Positions 7,512 to 14,503 of a stretch of 29,967 nt of DNA are shown piece by piece. Numbering within the stretch: the first letter of the stretch is position 1; each line of letters starts with the position of its first letter. The position numbers and the translations under genes are program-made. This stretch comes from Alphaproteobacteria bacterium (GTDB taxonomy: Bacteria > Pseudomonadota > Alphaproteobacteria > Sphingomonadales > Sphingomonadaceae). The stretch is from positions 1-29,967 of the forward strand of contig VBAE01000219.1 in the NCBI GenBank assembly GCA_005882415.1, given 5' to 3'. The notes below the pieces were generated by a model. The model was not told where the DNA came from. It saw nothing but the letters and a program-made list of their open reading frames with translations, and did not search any database.

Positions 7512-7556
7512 GTAACCTCAAGGTGACATGTAACCCAAGGGTTACACACACGTCAA
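7512..7556 (-). promoter_or_regulatory. Promoter with two operator-like dyads for the Xre-membrane pair
   Basis: Read on the minus strand, TTGACG (7556-7551) and TTACAT (7533-7528) are separated by exactly 17 bases, a good sigma-70-like layout. A perfect-arm dyad GTAACCC-AA-GGGTTAC (7530-7545) covers the spacer end and the -10. A second, imperfect one, GTAACCT-CA-AGGTGAC (7512-7527), lies just downstream with centres 18 bp apart. This is what an autorepressed Xre promoter would look like; binding by this Xre is inference. Confidence 0.6.
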
Positions 7557-7569
7557 CCGATAATCGGTT
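7555..7569. promoter_or_regulatory. Perfect inverted repeat between divergent xre and ybgC
   Basis: AACCGAT-A-ATCGGTT is a perfect 7-1-7 dyad that touches the outer edge of the xre -35 box and lies about 54-63 bases upstream of the two ybgC start candidates. Its sequence differs from the two GTAACC dyads, so it may be for another regulator or act on the ybgC-tol promoter. Confidence 0.4.
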
Positions 7570-7631
7570 CGCCTCGCCAGTTAAGGGTTCCGTCGCGAAT
7601 CCGCGGTGGTTAACAGGGCCGGGTGAGCGGC

Positions 7632-8081
7632 ATGGACGTCAGGCCCGCCGAGGGCATCATCGAGAGCGGGAGGCACTACTTCCCGCTGCGCGTCTATTTC
7701 GAGGACACCGACACCGCCGGCATCGTCTATTACGCCAACTATCTCCGCTTCATCGAGCGCGCCCGGTCCGACATGCTGCGCATCGCCGGTATCGACCAGC
7801 GCGGCGCCCTGGAAGCCGGCGAGGGCGTCTACGCAGTCGCCGAAGCCGCGATCAAATATCGGAGCCCCGCCAAGCTCGGCGACGACCTCATCGTCGTCAC
7901 CAGCTTGCGCCACGTAAGGGCCGCGAGCGTCCTCATTCATCAAAGGGTCATGCGCGGGCAGGAAATTCTGGCGGACGCCGAAGTGACGGCCGCCTTCCTG
8001 ACCCCGGAAGGCCGTCCCAGGCACCAGCCGCGCGACTGGGTCGAGAGGTTCGAGCGGCTGATGGAGGAAGGAAGAGAGTGA
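7632..8081 (+). CDS. ybgC: Tol-Pal system-associated acyl-CoA thioesterase YbgC
   Basis: YbgC is a hotdog-fold (4HBT) thioesterase usually encoded at the head of the tol-pal cluster and thought to act near the membrane on acyl-CoA or phospholipid precursors. The family motif is plain: VYFEDTDTAGIVYYANYLRF, followed by IERARSDML. The His often found after VVY is Tyr here. Two starts are possible, GTG at 7623 and ATG at 7632. I chose the ATG because GGTGAG precedes it, though the spacing is short; the difference is three residues. The stop overlaps the likely tolQ GTG. It is the first gene of the tol cluster. Confidence 0.93.
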   Translation: MDVRPAEGIIESGRHYFPLRVYFEDTDTAGIVYYANYLRFIERARSDMLRIAGIDQRGALEAGEGVYAVAEAAIKYRSPAKLGDDLIVVTSLRHVRAASVLIHQRVMRGQEILADAEVTAAFLTPEGRPRHQPRDWVERFERLMEEGRE

Positions 8082-8767
8082 GTGGAGTTGCGTTGACAGG
8101 GGGAGCGATGTCGCCGGTGGCGCTGTTCCTGCAGGCCGACATCGTCGTCAAGACGGTGATGATCGGCCTCGTCCTCGCCAGCATCTGGACCTGGGCGATC
8201 ATCATCGGCCACGCGCTCAGGATCCGCCGGGTCTCGGCCGGGGCCGAGAAGTTCGAGCGCGACTTCTGGAAGGCCGAGGACATCGACAGCTTCTACGAGG
8301 CGCGCGGCCGCGAAGAGCTCCCCACCGCCAAGGTGCTCGGCGCCGGCCTGGCCGAATGGCGCCGCTCGACCTCGGGCAGCCGCATCGACAGGGAGGGGAC
8401 CCGCTCCCGCCTCGCCACCGTCATGCAGTCGATGGCGAGCGCCGAGATCGACACGCTCGCCGCCCGCTTGAACATCCTCGCGACGATCGGCTCGGTCGCG
8501 CCCTTCGTCGGCCTGTTCGGCACCGTATGGGGGATCATGCGCAGCTTCACCGACATCGCCGGAGCCAACAATACCAGCCTCGCGGTCGTCGCCCCCGGCA
8601 TCGCCGAAGCCCTGTTCGCCACCGCTCTCGGCCTGTTCGCCGCCATCCCCGCGGTGATCGCCTACAACCGCATGAGCTTCGGCATCAACCGAATCGAAGC
8701 CCGCCTCCTCCGCTTCGCCGACGGCTTCCACGCCACCTTGAGCCGCGAACTGGAGCATGAGGGATGA
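8078..8767 (+). CDS. tolQ: Tol-Pal system inner-membrane protein TolQ
   Basis: TolQ forms the proton-driven motor with TolR that energises TolA. It is homologous to ExbB and MotA. Three membrane helices are visible: about residues 22-46 (IVVKTVMIGLVLASIWTWAI), 132-154 (NILATIGSVAPFVGLFGTVW) and 166-196 (VAPGIAEALFATALGLFAAI). The segment GSVAPFVGLFGTVWGIM is the family signature. I placed the start at the GTG overlapping the ybgC stop (GTGA), since GGAGGAAGG lies 7 bases upstream and 229 residues suits the family. An ATG at 8108 with GGGGGAG before it is the alternative. A long palindromic repeat separates it from tolR. Confidence 0.95.
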   Translation: MSGVALTGGAMSPVALFLQADIVVKTVMIGLVLASIWTWAIIIGHALRIRRVSAGAEKFERDFWKAEDIDSFYEARGREELPTAKVLGAGLAEWRRSTSGSRIDREGTRSRLATVMQSMASAEIDTLAARLNILATIGSVAPFVGLFGTVWGIMRSFTDIAGANNTSLAVVAPGIAEALFATALGLFAAIPAVIAYNRMSFGINRIEARLLRFADGFHATLSRELEHEG

Positions 8768-8784
8768 AATCCTCCCGGCTCCAA

Positions 8785-8970
8785 CTCCTCCCCGGAACGG
8801 GGAGGGGGACCAGCCGTAGGCTGGTGGAGGGGTCCCACGCCTCCATGCTCGCTACGCTCGCCCCCCTCCACCGGACTACGTCCGGTCATGAGCAGGTGCG
8901 GGTGTCCCCCGGACACCCGCAGCCATGCCGGGGGCATGGCGTGCCTGCTCATCCCCGTGCCGGGGAGGAG
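8785..8970. repeat. Palindromic repeat family A, copy 2 (core type 2), with a nested element
   Basis: This copy fills the tolQ-tolR gap. It runs from CTCCTCCCC to GGGGAGGAG, with a left hairpin CTCCCCGGAACGGGGAG, the GGTGGAGGGG / CCCCTCCACC pair, and the core GCGAGC/ATGGAG in the inverse direction to copy 1. Its right half is interrupted by a separate 65-bp palindromic element (8888-8952). The right end GGGGAGGAG is 5 bases before the tolR ATG and is its ribosome binding site. Confidence 0.9.
8888..8952. repeat. Nested 65-bp three-stem palindromic element
   Basis: Perfect 9-bp terminal inverted repeats (ATGAGCAGG / CCTGCTCAT) enclose two perfect hairpins: GCGGGTGTCC-CCC-GGACACCCGC (8898-8920) and GCCATGCC-GGG-GGCATGGC (8922-8940). 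Folded, this gives a three-way junction with 9-, 10- and 8-bp stems. It sits where the plain family A right arm would have GGTCCCCCTCCCC, so it looks like an insertion into the repeat. No second copy is visible in the window. Confidence 0.8.
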
Positions 8971-8975
8971 TAGCG

Positions 8976-9440
8976 ATGGCCATGACCCCCCTCGGCACCA
9001 ACCGCCGCGGCCGGCGCGCGCCGATGGCGGAGATCAACGTCACGCCGATGGTCGACGTGATGCTGGTCCTCCTGATCATCTTCATGGTCACCGCGCCTCT
9101 GCTCGTCGCCGGAGTCCCCGTCGACCTCCCCGACAGCAAGGCGGGCGCGCTCGACCAGGAGCAGAAGCCGGTCCAGATCTCGCTCGATTCCTCGGGCGCC
9201 TTGTTCGTCGACGAGCAGCCGCTCGCGCCCCACCGGCTCGGCGCCCGCCTCGCCCAGATCGCCGCCTCGACGCGCGAACCCGGCGGCCCGCGCATCTTCC
9301 TGCGCGCCGATCATGGGCTCGATTACGGCCGGGTCATGCAGGTGATGGGCGAGATCAACGCCGCCGGCCTCCGCAAGGTCGCCCTGGTCAGCACGCAGGG
9401 CGCCACGCAGGGCGACACGCAGGGCGGGGAGCCACGCTGA
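8976..9440 (+). CDS. tolR: Tol-Pal system protein TolR
   Basis: TolR is the ExbD-like partner of TolQ. The 154-residue product has one membrane helix (about 25-43, MVDVMLVLLIIFMVTAPLL) after the family motif EINVTPMVDVMLVLLIIF. Asp27 in that helix is the proton-path residue. A periplasmic domain follows (PVDLPDSKAG, VMGEINAAGLRKVALVS). The C-terminus is odd: three tandem copies of a 12-base unit encode an ATQGDTQGG-type tail (9392-9427). The ribosome binding site GGGGAGGAG belongs to the upstream repeat. The stop overlaps the tolA start by one base (TGATG). Confidence 0.96.
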   Translation: MAMTPLGTNRRGRRAPMAEINVTPMVDVMLVLLIIFMVTAPLLVAGVPVDLPDSKAGALDQEQKPVQISLDSSGALFVDEQPLAPHRLGARLAQIAASTREPGGPRIFLRADHGLDYGRVMQVMGEINAAGLRKVALVSTQGATQGDTQGGEPR

Positions 9441-10300
9441 TGGACCGGGCGGAGGCGGCCGGGCTGGGCGTTGCGACCGCGGGGCACCTCGCTTTGCTCG
9501 CAACGCTGTCGCTCGGCCTCGCCGCCACCCGAATCAAGCCGCCCCAGACCGTCCCGATCGAAGTCGCCTTCGTCGACGAGAGTGCGCTCGAGAGCCAGGC
9601 GCCGGTACCGAGCGCCGAAGCGCCCGCACCCAAGCTCGCCGAGGCCGACGCTCCTCCCGAACCCGCCGCCGCGCCGCCGATCCCGGAGCCGCAACCGCAG
9701 CCGGTCCCCGCGCCCCCAACTCCGGCTCCCCCGAAACCGGCCCCGCCGCCGCCCGCTCCGGCCCCCCGCGCCGCTCCGAAGCCCACGCCGCGTCCCGCTC
9801 AGCAGCAGCCCCAACGCCCCGCTCCGGCCAAGCCCGCGCCACCGCGCGCCGCCGCCCCAGCGCCAGCAAAGCCCGCGCCGGCTCGGCGCCCCACAGGCGG
9901 CAGGCTCACCGGCCTCCTCTCCGGCCTCTCCGATCAGGACAGCCCGAGCCGTGCCACCACCCCTCCCGCCGCCAAGGCCGGCCCCGCCGTCGAAGCCGCC
10001 CTCACCGCCGAAGTGAAGCGCCAGCTCAAGCCGCACTGGCAGAAGGTGGTGCCGAGCGGCGCCGACGCCGAGAGCCTCAGAACCACCGTCACCATCCATC
10101 TCGCCCAGGACGGCCGCGTCACCGCCGTCGACGACGTCAAGACCACCGGAATCACCGCTTCCAACCGCCCCCAGGTGGCCCTCCACCAGGAGCGGGCGAA
10201 GAAGGCGGTGATGCTCGCCTCCCCGTTCCGCCTTCCGGCCGAATATTACGACGCCTGGAAGGAGATCACCGCCACCCTCGATCTGAGGCTCAGCCAATGA
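9440..10300 (+). CDS. tolA: Tol-Pal system protein TolA (Pro/Ala-rich linker type)
   Basis: TolA links the inner-membrane TolQR motor to TolB and Pal across the periplasm. The 286-residue product has one N-terminal membrane helix (about 8-30, LGVATAGHLALLATLSLGLA, with the expected His), then PVPIEV-type start of the periplasmic part. A very Pro/Ala/Lys-rich linker follows at about 55-165, and the C-terminal TonB/TolA-like domain at about 190-286 includes EVKRQLKPHWQKVVPSGAD and FRLPAEYYDAWKEI. The linker replaces the Lys/Ala/Glu helix of E. coli TolA. The start overlaps the tolR stop, and the stop overlaps the tolB start (ATGA). Confidence 0.92.
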   Translation: MDRAEAAGLGVATAGHLALLATLSLGLAATRIKPPQTVPIEVAFVDESALESQAPVPSAEAPAPKLAEADAPPEPAAAPPIPEPQPQPVPAPPTPAPPKPAPPPPAPAPRAAPKPTPRPAQQQPQRPAPAKPAPPRAAAPAPAKPAPARRPTGGRLTGLLSGLSDQDSPSRATTPPAAKAGPAVEAALTAEVKRQLKPHWQKVVPSGADAESLRTTVTIHLAQDGRVTAVDDVKTTGITASNRPQVALHQERAKKAVMLASPFRLPAEYYDAWKEITATLDLRLSQ

Positions 10301-11610
10301 AGTTTATGAAGTTCGCGTTCCTCCTCGCTTTCGCCAGCCCGGCGGCGGCCCAGCTCCATGTCGACGTCACCGCCGAAGGCGCCGAAGACATGGTCGTCGC
10401 CGTCCCGGTCATGCCGACCGACCACCCGGTCGACACCGTCGCCGGCACCACCGCCGCGCTCGGCCGGCAGGTCGCCGAAGTGGTCGCGGGGGACCTTCGC
10501 GGAAGCGGCCTGTTCCGCCCGGTGGGGCCCTCGGGCGTGCGCGAGATCGGCTATGGCGAGGTCACGGCGCCGCAATTCGACTATTGGGGCGGCAACGGCG
10601 CCAACGCCCTCGTCCAGGGCTCGGTCCAGGCCGGCGCCGACGGCCAGCTCACCGTCGGCTGCTATCTCTACGACGTGGCATTGAAGCAGGAGCTGGTCCG
10701 CCAGGGCTATGTCGTCGGCCCGCGCGATTGGCGCCGCGCCGCGCACAAATGCGCCGATCTCATTTACTCGCGCCTCACCGGTGAGAGCCCCTTCTTCGAC
10801 AGCCGCATCGCTTACATCGCCGAGAGCGGCCCCAAGGATAAGCGCGTCAAGCGCCTCGCCATCATGGATTCGGACGGGGCCAACCACCGCTTCCTCACCA
10901 ACGGCCAGTCGGTCGTGCTGAGCCCGCGCTTCTCGCCGGACTACAAGCAGATCGTCTATATGTCCTATCTCGGCAACCGGCCGCGAATCTATGTCTACGA
11001 CATCGGCACCGGCCGCCAGCGTGTGGTGACGGAGAGCGTCAACCAGAGCTTCGCGCCGCGCTTCTCGCCGGACGGGCGCTGGATCCTCTATTCGATGTCC
11101 GTCGGCGGAAATACCGACATCTATCGCGTCTCGGCGCAGGGCGGCCCGTCGCAGCGCCTCACCACCTCGCCGGGCATCGACGTCGGCGGCAGCTATTCGC
11201 CGGACGGGACCAAGATCGTCTTCGAAAGCGACCGCTCCGGCAAGCAGCAGATCTATGTGATGAATGCCGACGGATCGAACCAGAACCGGATCAGCTTCGG
11301 CGGCGGCGCCTACGCCACGCCGGAATGGAGCCCGCGCGGAGACCTCATCGCCTTCACCAGGATCGCCGGCAATTTCCGGATCGGCGTGATGAGCCCGTCG
11401 GGCGGCGGCGAGCGGCTGCTGACCGACAGCTGGCAGGACGAGGCGCCGAGCTGGTCGCCCAACGGCCGGGTGATCCAGTTCTTCCGCACCAGCCAGGGCC
11501 GCTCCGGCCGGTCCAACGTCTGGCAGGTCGACCTCACCGGGACCCACGAACGCAAGATCCCAACCCCGCTCGACGGATCGGACCCCGCCTGGGGTCCGAT
11601 CCTGCCCTGA
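10297..11610 (+). CDS. tolB: Tol-Pal system periplasmic beta-propeller TolB
   Basis: The 437-residue protein has a signal peptide (MKFMKFAFLLAFASPAAA) and an N-terminal domain (about 20-170), followed by a six-bladed propeller. The blades show SPDG-type repeats: PRFSPDYKQIVYMSY, PRFSPDGRWILYSMS, GSYSPDGTKIVFESD, PEWSPRGDLIAFTR, PSWSPNGRVIQFFR and a last DPAWGP. TolB binds Pal and TolA in the periplasm and helps relocate Pal to the division site. The length is typical. The ATG overlaps the tolA stop; pal follows after 23 bases, preceded by its own AAGGAGAG site. Confidence 0.97.
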   Translation: MKFMKFAFLLAFASPAAAQLHVDVTAEGAEDMVVAVPVMPTDHPVDTVAGTTAALGRQVAEVVAGDLRGSGLFRPVGPSGVREIGYGEVTAPQFDYWGGNGANALVQGSVQAGADGQLTVGCYLYDVALKQELVRQGYVVGPRDWRRAAHKCADLIYSRLTGESPFFDSRIAYIAESGPKDKRVKRLAIMDSDGANHRFLTNGQSVVLSPRFSPDYKQIVYMSYLGNRPRIYVYDIGTGRQRVVTESVNQSFAPRFSPDGRWILYSMSVGGNTDIYRVSAQGGPSQRLTTSPGIDVGGSYSPDGTKIVFESDRSGKQQIYVMNADGSNQNRISFGGGAYATPEWSPRGDLIAFTRIAGNFRIGVMSPSGGGERLLTDSWQDEAPSWSPNGRVIQFFRTSQGRSGRSNVWQVDLTGTHERKIPTPLDGSDPAWGPILP

Positions 11611-11633
11611 GCATCTGTAAGGAGAGAGTAAGC

Positions 11634-12170
11634 ATGAAGAGGAACCTCCTCACCGTCGCCGCCGTCGCGGCATCGCTGGCGCTGACCGCCGGCTGCGCCA
11701 AGAAGGCGCCCGAGCAGCTTCCGCCGCCGCCCGAGACCGACACCTCGACCGGCGCCGACACCGGCGGCGATACGTCCGGCGGAGTCGGCACGACCGTGCT
11801 CCCCGGCTCGCGCCAGGACTTCCTCAACGCCGTCGGCCAGGGCCGCGACCGCATCTTCTTCGAGACCGACAGCTATTCGGTCGACGACCAGGACCGGGCG
11901 ATTCTCGACACCCAGGCCGCCTGGCTTCAGCGCTACCCGAACGTCCGGGTCACCATCGAAGGCCATGCCGACGAACGCGGCACCCGTGAGTATAACCTCG
12001 CTTTGGGAGACCGCCGCGCCAACGCTGCCAAGAACTACCTAGCCAGCCGCGGCATCTCAGCCAGCCGGATGGCGGTGATCAGCTGGGGCAAGGAACGCCC
12101 AGAAGCCCTGGGCAGCGACGAAAGCGCCTGGGCCCAGAACCGCCGGGCGGTAACGGTAATCCCGCAATAG
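11634..12170 (+). CDS. pal: Peptidoglycan-associated lipoprotein Pal
   Basis: Pal anchors the outer membrane to peptidoglycan. The 178-residue product has a lipoprotein signal with the lipobox LTAGC (Cys21), a flexible Thr/Gly/Asp-rich stretch (about 33-55), and an OmpA-like peptidoglycan-binding domain: RIFFETDSYSVDDQDRAIL, VRVTIEGHADERGTREYNLA and LGDRRANAAKNYLASRGI. The Asp and Arg in GHADERGTREYN and LGDRRA fit the diaminopimelate-binding pattern of the family. The ribosome binding site AAGGAGAG lies about 7 bases before the ATG. It ends the tol cluster; paired palindromic repeats follow at once. Confidence 0.97.
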   Translation: MKRNLLTVAAVAASLALTAGCAKKAPEQLPPPPETDTSTGADTGGDTSGGVGTTVLPGSRQDFLNAVGQGRDRIFFETDSYSVDDQDRAILDTQAAWLQRYPNVRVTIEGHADERGTREYNLALGDRRANAAKNYLASRGISASRMAVISWGKERPEALGSDESAWAQNRRAVTVIPQ

Positions 12171-12333
12171 TCCTCCCCATCGCAAGATGGGGAGGGGGAC
12201 CCCGTGAAACGGGGTGGAGGGGTAAAAGGCGAGGCCTAAGTGGTTCTCTCAAGAACCTCTGAGTCCCAGCCACCTACCCCTCCACCACACTGCGTGTGGT
12301 CCCCCTCCCCCCGAGCTTTGCTCGCGGGGAGGA
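12171..12333. repeat. Palindromic repeat family A, copy 3 (core type 1)
   Basis: It starts with TCCTCCCC directly after the pal stop and ends with GGGGAGGA. Left hairpin: CCTCCCCATCGCAAGATGGGGAGG. The GGTGGAGGGGT / ACCCCTCCACC blocks pair across a core that contains AAGAACCTCTGAGTC, shared with copies 4 and 5. It probably ends or protects the tol-pal transcript. Confidence 0.9.
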
Positions 12334-12342
12334 CTAGAAACC

Positions 12343-12369
12343 GAGTGACAGTCACAGTGACAGTCACTC
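12343..12369. repeat. Double GTGACAGTCAC dyad between two repeats
   Basis: Between family A copies 3 and 4 lie two tandem hyphenated palindromes, GTGAC-A-GTCAC-A-GTGAC-A-GTCAC, flanked by GA and TC. The whole 27 bases form a nearly perfect palindrome except for the three A positions. No gene overlaps it, and its role is unknown. Confidence 0.6.
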
Positions 12370-12382
12370 GCCGCCCCGCCTG

Positions 12383-12545
12383 CCTCCCCGTCGCCAGACG
12401 GGGAGGGGGACCAGCGAAGCTGGTGGAGGGGTGACCAGGCAAGAGCCTGCGCCGTCGAGCGCAAGAACCTCTGAATCGGAGCCCTATCACCCCTCCACCG
12501 CCTCCGGCGGTCCCCCTCCCCGCGAGCTGCCGCTCGCAGGGAGGC
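12383..12545. repeat. Palindromic repeat family A, copy 4 (core type 1)
   Basis: It runs from CCTCCCCGTCGCCAGACGGGGAGG to a GGGAGGC end that touches the stop codon of the S1/P1 nuclease gene. It has the GGTGGAGGGGT / ACCCCTCCACC pair and the AAGAACCTCTGAATC core. With copy 3 it fills the 375-base stretch between the convergent pal and nuclease genes, in which I see no gene. Confidence 0.88.
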
Positions 12546-13394
12546 TCAGGCGAGCGCTCCGTCGATCAACCGAGCCAGCCTCAACCCACCCCTCGCCACC
12601 TGCCTGCGCAGGATCGGAATCAACCGCTGCGTGGTCGCCTCGTCCATCACCGGCCGCGCCTCAGGCAGCGGCCCGCACGGATCCGCCATCAGCGCCCCGT
12701 AACCGAACTCCCGGGCCGCCTCCCAGCTCTCTCGCGACCAGTCCTGCACAGTCCCGCTCGCCATCGCGGCCCGCTCCTCGGCGCTGAAGCCCGAAAGCAA
12801 AGCCGCCCCGCTCTGCCCCGGCGCGCTCGAAATCGAGCGATCCGCAAGCAGCCCGTCCCAGATCGCGTGGAGGTTGCTCGGGATGACGCCGTAGGCCGCC
12901 TTGAAGTCGTTGCCGCCCTTGTCGCTCTTGTCGCCGGCGTGGAGCGGCTGGTGGAGGTCGCCCATGAAGTGGACGAGGAAGGCCAAGGCGATCAGCCGTT
13001 CGCGCACCGGCACCTTGCGGTCGGCGAGCAGCTTCGAGTTGCGGGTGATCTGCGCCGACACGCAATTGCCGTCGCGGCAGGCGGATTTGAGGTCGAACGG
13101 CTTGCAGATGTCGACATTCTGATAGTGCCAGGAATAGGCGTAGCTGAACCGCTCGCCCAATGTCTTGACGCAGTCCGGCCAGTAAGCTGCGTCCTCGATC
13201 GTCTTCAGCGGGCACTCGGGAGTCTCGACTTCCTTCGCGTGGCTGAGGAGCTCGCGCACCGCCGCGCGGCTGTGCGGGCTCATCGCCTCCCACGCCACCC
13301 GGGCGACGCTGTAATGGCCATATTCCCACCAGGCCGAAGCCGGCGCGGGGAAGAGGAAGAAAAGGGCGAGGAGCGCGAGAAGTCGTTTCAGCAT
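12546..13394 (-). CDS. Secreted S1/P1-type zinc nuclease
   Basis: The family cuts single-stranded DNA and RNA using three zinc ions. The 282-residue product has a signal peptide (MLKRLLALLALFFLFPAPASA). Cleavage after Ala21 would leave a mature protein starting WWEYGH; in S1/P1 nucleases the N-terminal Trp itself and the His five residues on bind zinc, and here those are Trp22 and His27. Further ligands sit in FLVHFMGDLHQPLHAGDKS (His/Asp) and LHAIWD. I chose the ATG at 13394 because it gives this exact layout, though no ribosome binding site is clear. It follows the isoaspartyl peptidase gene by 28 bases on the same strand. Confidence 0.92.
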   Translation of the reverse strand: MLKRLLALLALFFLFPAPASAWWEYGHYSVARVAWEAMSPHSRAAVRELLSHAKEVETPECPLKTIEDAAYWPDCVKTLGERFSYAYSWHYQNVDICKPFDLKSACRDGNCVSAQITRNSKLLADRKVPVRERLIALAFLVHFMGDLHQPLHAGDKSDKGGNDFKAAYGVIPSNLHAIWDGLLADRSISSAPGQSGAALLSGFSAEERAAMASGTVQDWSRESWEAAREFGYGALMADPCGPLPEARPVMDEATTQRLIPILRRQVARGGLRLARLIDGALA

Positions 13395-13422
13395 GAAGGA
13401 GGCTATAGCGCGTCGCTCACGC

Positions 13423-14346
13423 TTATTCGTCCCCGTAAATCGCAACTTCCCGGCCCTCGGGCGACGCCATTCCGCGGTACATCCCGGGCGTGTTGAACGA
13501 GAACACCGCCTCGCCCTCGGGCGCCACCAGGATCACCCCGCCCGACCCGCCGAGTTCGCCGACCTCGGCGATCACCGCGTCCGCAGCCGCCTGCCCGCTC
13601 TCGCCGAGCATCCGGATCCGTGCGCAGATCTCGTGCGCGACCGCGGTCCGGATGAAATATTCCCCGGCCCCGGTCGCCGACACCGCGCCTGAACGGTCGT
13701 CGGCATAGGTGCCCGATCCGATCAAAGGCGAATCCCCGATCCGGCCCCAGCGCTTGCCGGTGAGCCCGCCGGTCGAGGTCGCCGCGGCGACATGCCCGTG
13801 GACGTCCAGCGCAACCGCTCCGACCGTGCCGTATTTCAGCTCCTCGTCGAAATAATGGTCGTCGCTCTCCTTCATCTCGTCGAGCTGGCGGCGGCGCTCC
13901 GCGGTGGCGAACCATTCCGGCCCGACCTGGTCCAGCCCCTGCTCGCGCGAGAATTGGTCGGCGCCCTCGCGGCTCAAAAAGACGTGCGGGCTCGCCTCCA
14001 TCACCCGCCGGGCGAGGCTGACCGGGTTCTTGGTCGCGCTGACCCCGGTCACCGCCCCGGCATTGCGTCCCGCGCCTTCCATGATCGAGGCGTCCATCTC
14101 GTTGGTGCCCTGATAGGTGAAGACCGAGCCGCGGCCGGCGTTGAAATGGGGGTCGTCCTCCAGCACCCGGGCGGCGACCTCGACCGCGTCGAGCGCGCTT
14201 CCGCCGCCGGCGAGGATGCGGGAGCCGGCCTCCAGCGCCGAGTCGAGCGCGGCGCGGATCGCCGACTCTTCGTCCGCGGCGAGGAGGTGCCGCTCCATCA
14301 CCCCGGCGCCGCCATGGATGACGAGCTTCCAGCCGTTCGAGTTCAT
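13423..14346 (-). CDS. iaaA: Isoaspartyl peptidase / plant-type L-asparaginase (Ntn hydrolase)
   Basis: Enzymes of this family cleave themselves before a Thr, which then acts as the nucleophile on beta-aspartyl dipeptides or asparagine. The 307-residue product starts WKLVIHGGAGVMER, with DPHFNAGRGSVFTYQGTNEM and MDASIMEG in the alpha part. The cleavage site is KYGTVGAVALD with Thr174, followed by ATSTGGLTGKRWGRIGDSP, which lines the active site. The frame is open upstream to 14457, but the ATG at 14346 has GGAG six bases before it and starts at the conserved HGGAG region. No signal peptide is seen, so it is probably cytoplasmic. Confidence 0.95.
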   Translation of the reverse strand: MNSNGWKLVIHGGAGVMERHLLAADEESAIRAALDSALEAGSRILAGGGSALDAVEVAARVLEDDPHFNAGRGSVFTYQGTNEMDASIMEGAGRNAGAVTGVSATKNPVSLARRVMEASPHVFLSREGADQFSREQGLDQVGPEWFATAERRRQLDEMKESDDHYFDEELKYGTVGAVALDVHGHVAAATSTGGLTGKRWGRIGDSPLIGSGTYADDRSGAVSATGAGEYFIRTAVAHEICARIRMLGESGQAAADAVIAEVGELGGSGGVILVAPEGEAVFSFNTPGMYRGMASPEGREVAIYGDE

Positions 14347-14449
14347 GTGCTGCTCCAATATGGTCCGAACGCACGCGCGCCCGCGCCTTTCCGTTTCGCC
14401 CAACAGCAGCGGCCGCCCGAATGCAAGCGTGGTGCCCAATCGATTCCGC

Positions 14450-14483
14450 TTGCGCAACGATCTTGGTATAATTATGATATCAT
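14450..14483 (+). promoter_or_regulatory. Candidate promoter and AT-rich palindrome before the SPFH-like gene
   Basis: TTGCGC (14450-14455) and TATGAT (14473-14478) are 17 bases apart; a TATAAT at 14467-14472 lies close by. The stretch 14461-14490 is strikingly AT-rich for this DNA and holds the perfect palindrome ATGATATCAT (14474-14483). A GGGAGGG ribosome binding site follows at 14493-14499. The promoter is likely, but the exact boxes are uncertain. Confidence 0.5.
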
Positions 14484-14503
14484 CATTCTTACGGGAGGGT
14501 ATG

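Noticed and set aside
9600..9900. Pro/Ala-rich stretch in TolA as a possible low-complexity artefact
   Set aside because: The frame is continuous from the membrane helix to the C-terminal domain, and Pro/Ala-rich linkers are normal in TolA and TonB-type proteins of this group.
12171..12545. CRISPR-like array or small-RNA cluster
   Set aside because: The units are palindromic, not direct repeats with unique spacers of even length, and no cas genes are near. They match repeat family A elsewhere in the window.
13395..13445. Upstream TTG start for the S1/P1 nuclease
   Set aside because: It would add 17 residues ahead of a complete signal peptide and overlap the preceding gene; the ATG at 13394 places the zinc-binding Trp at the mature N-terminus.
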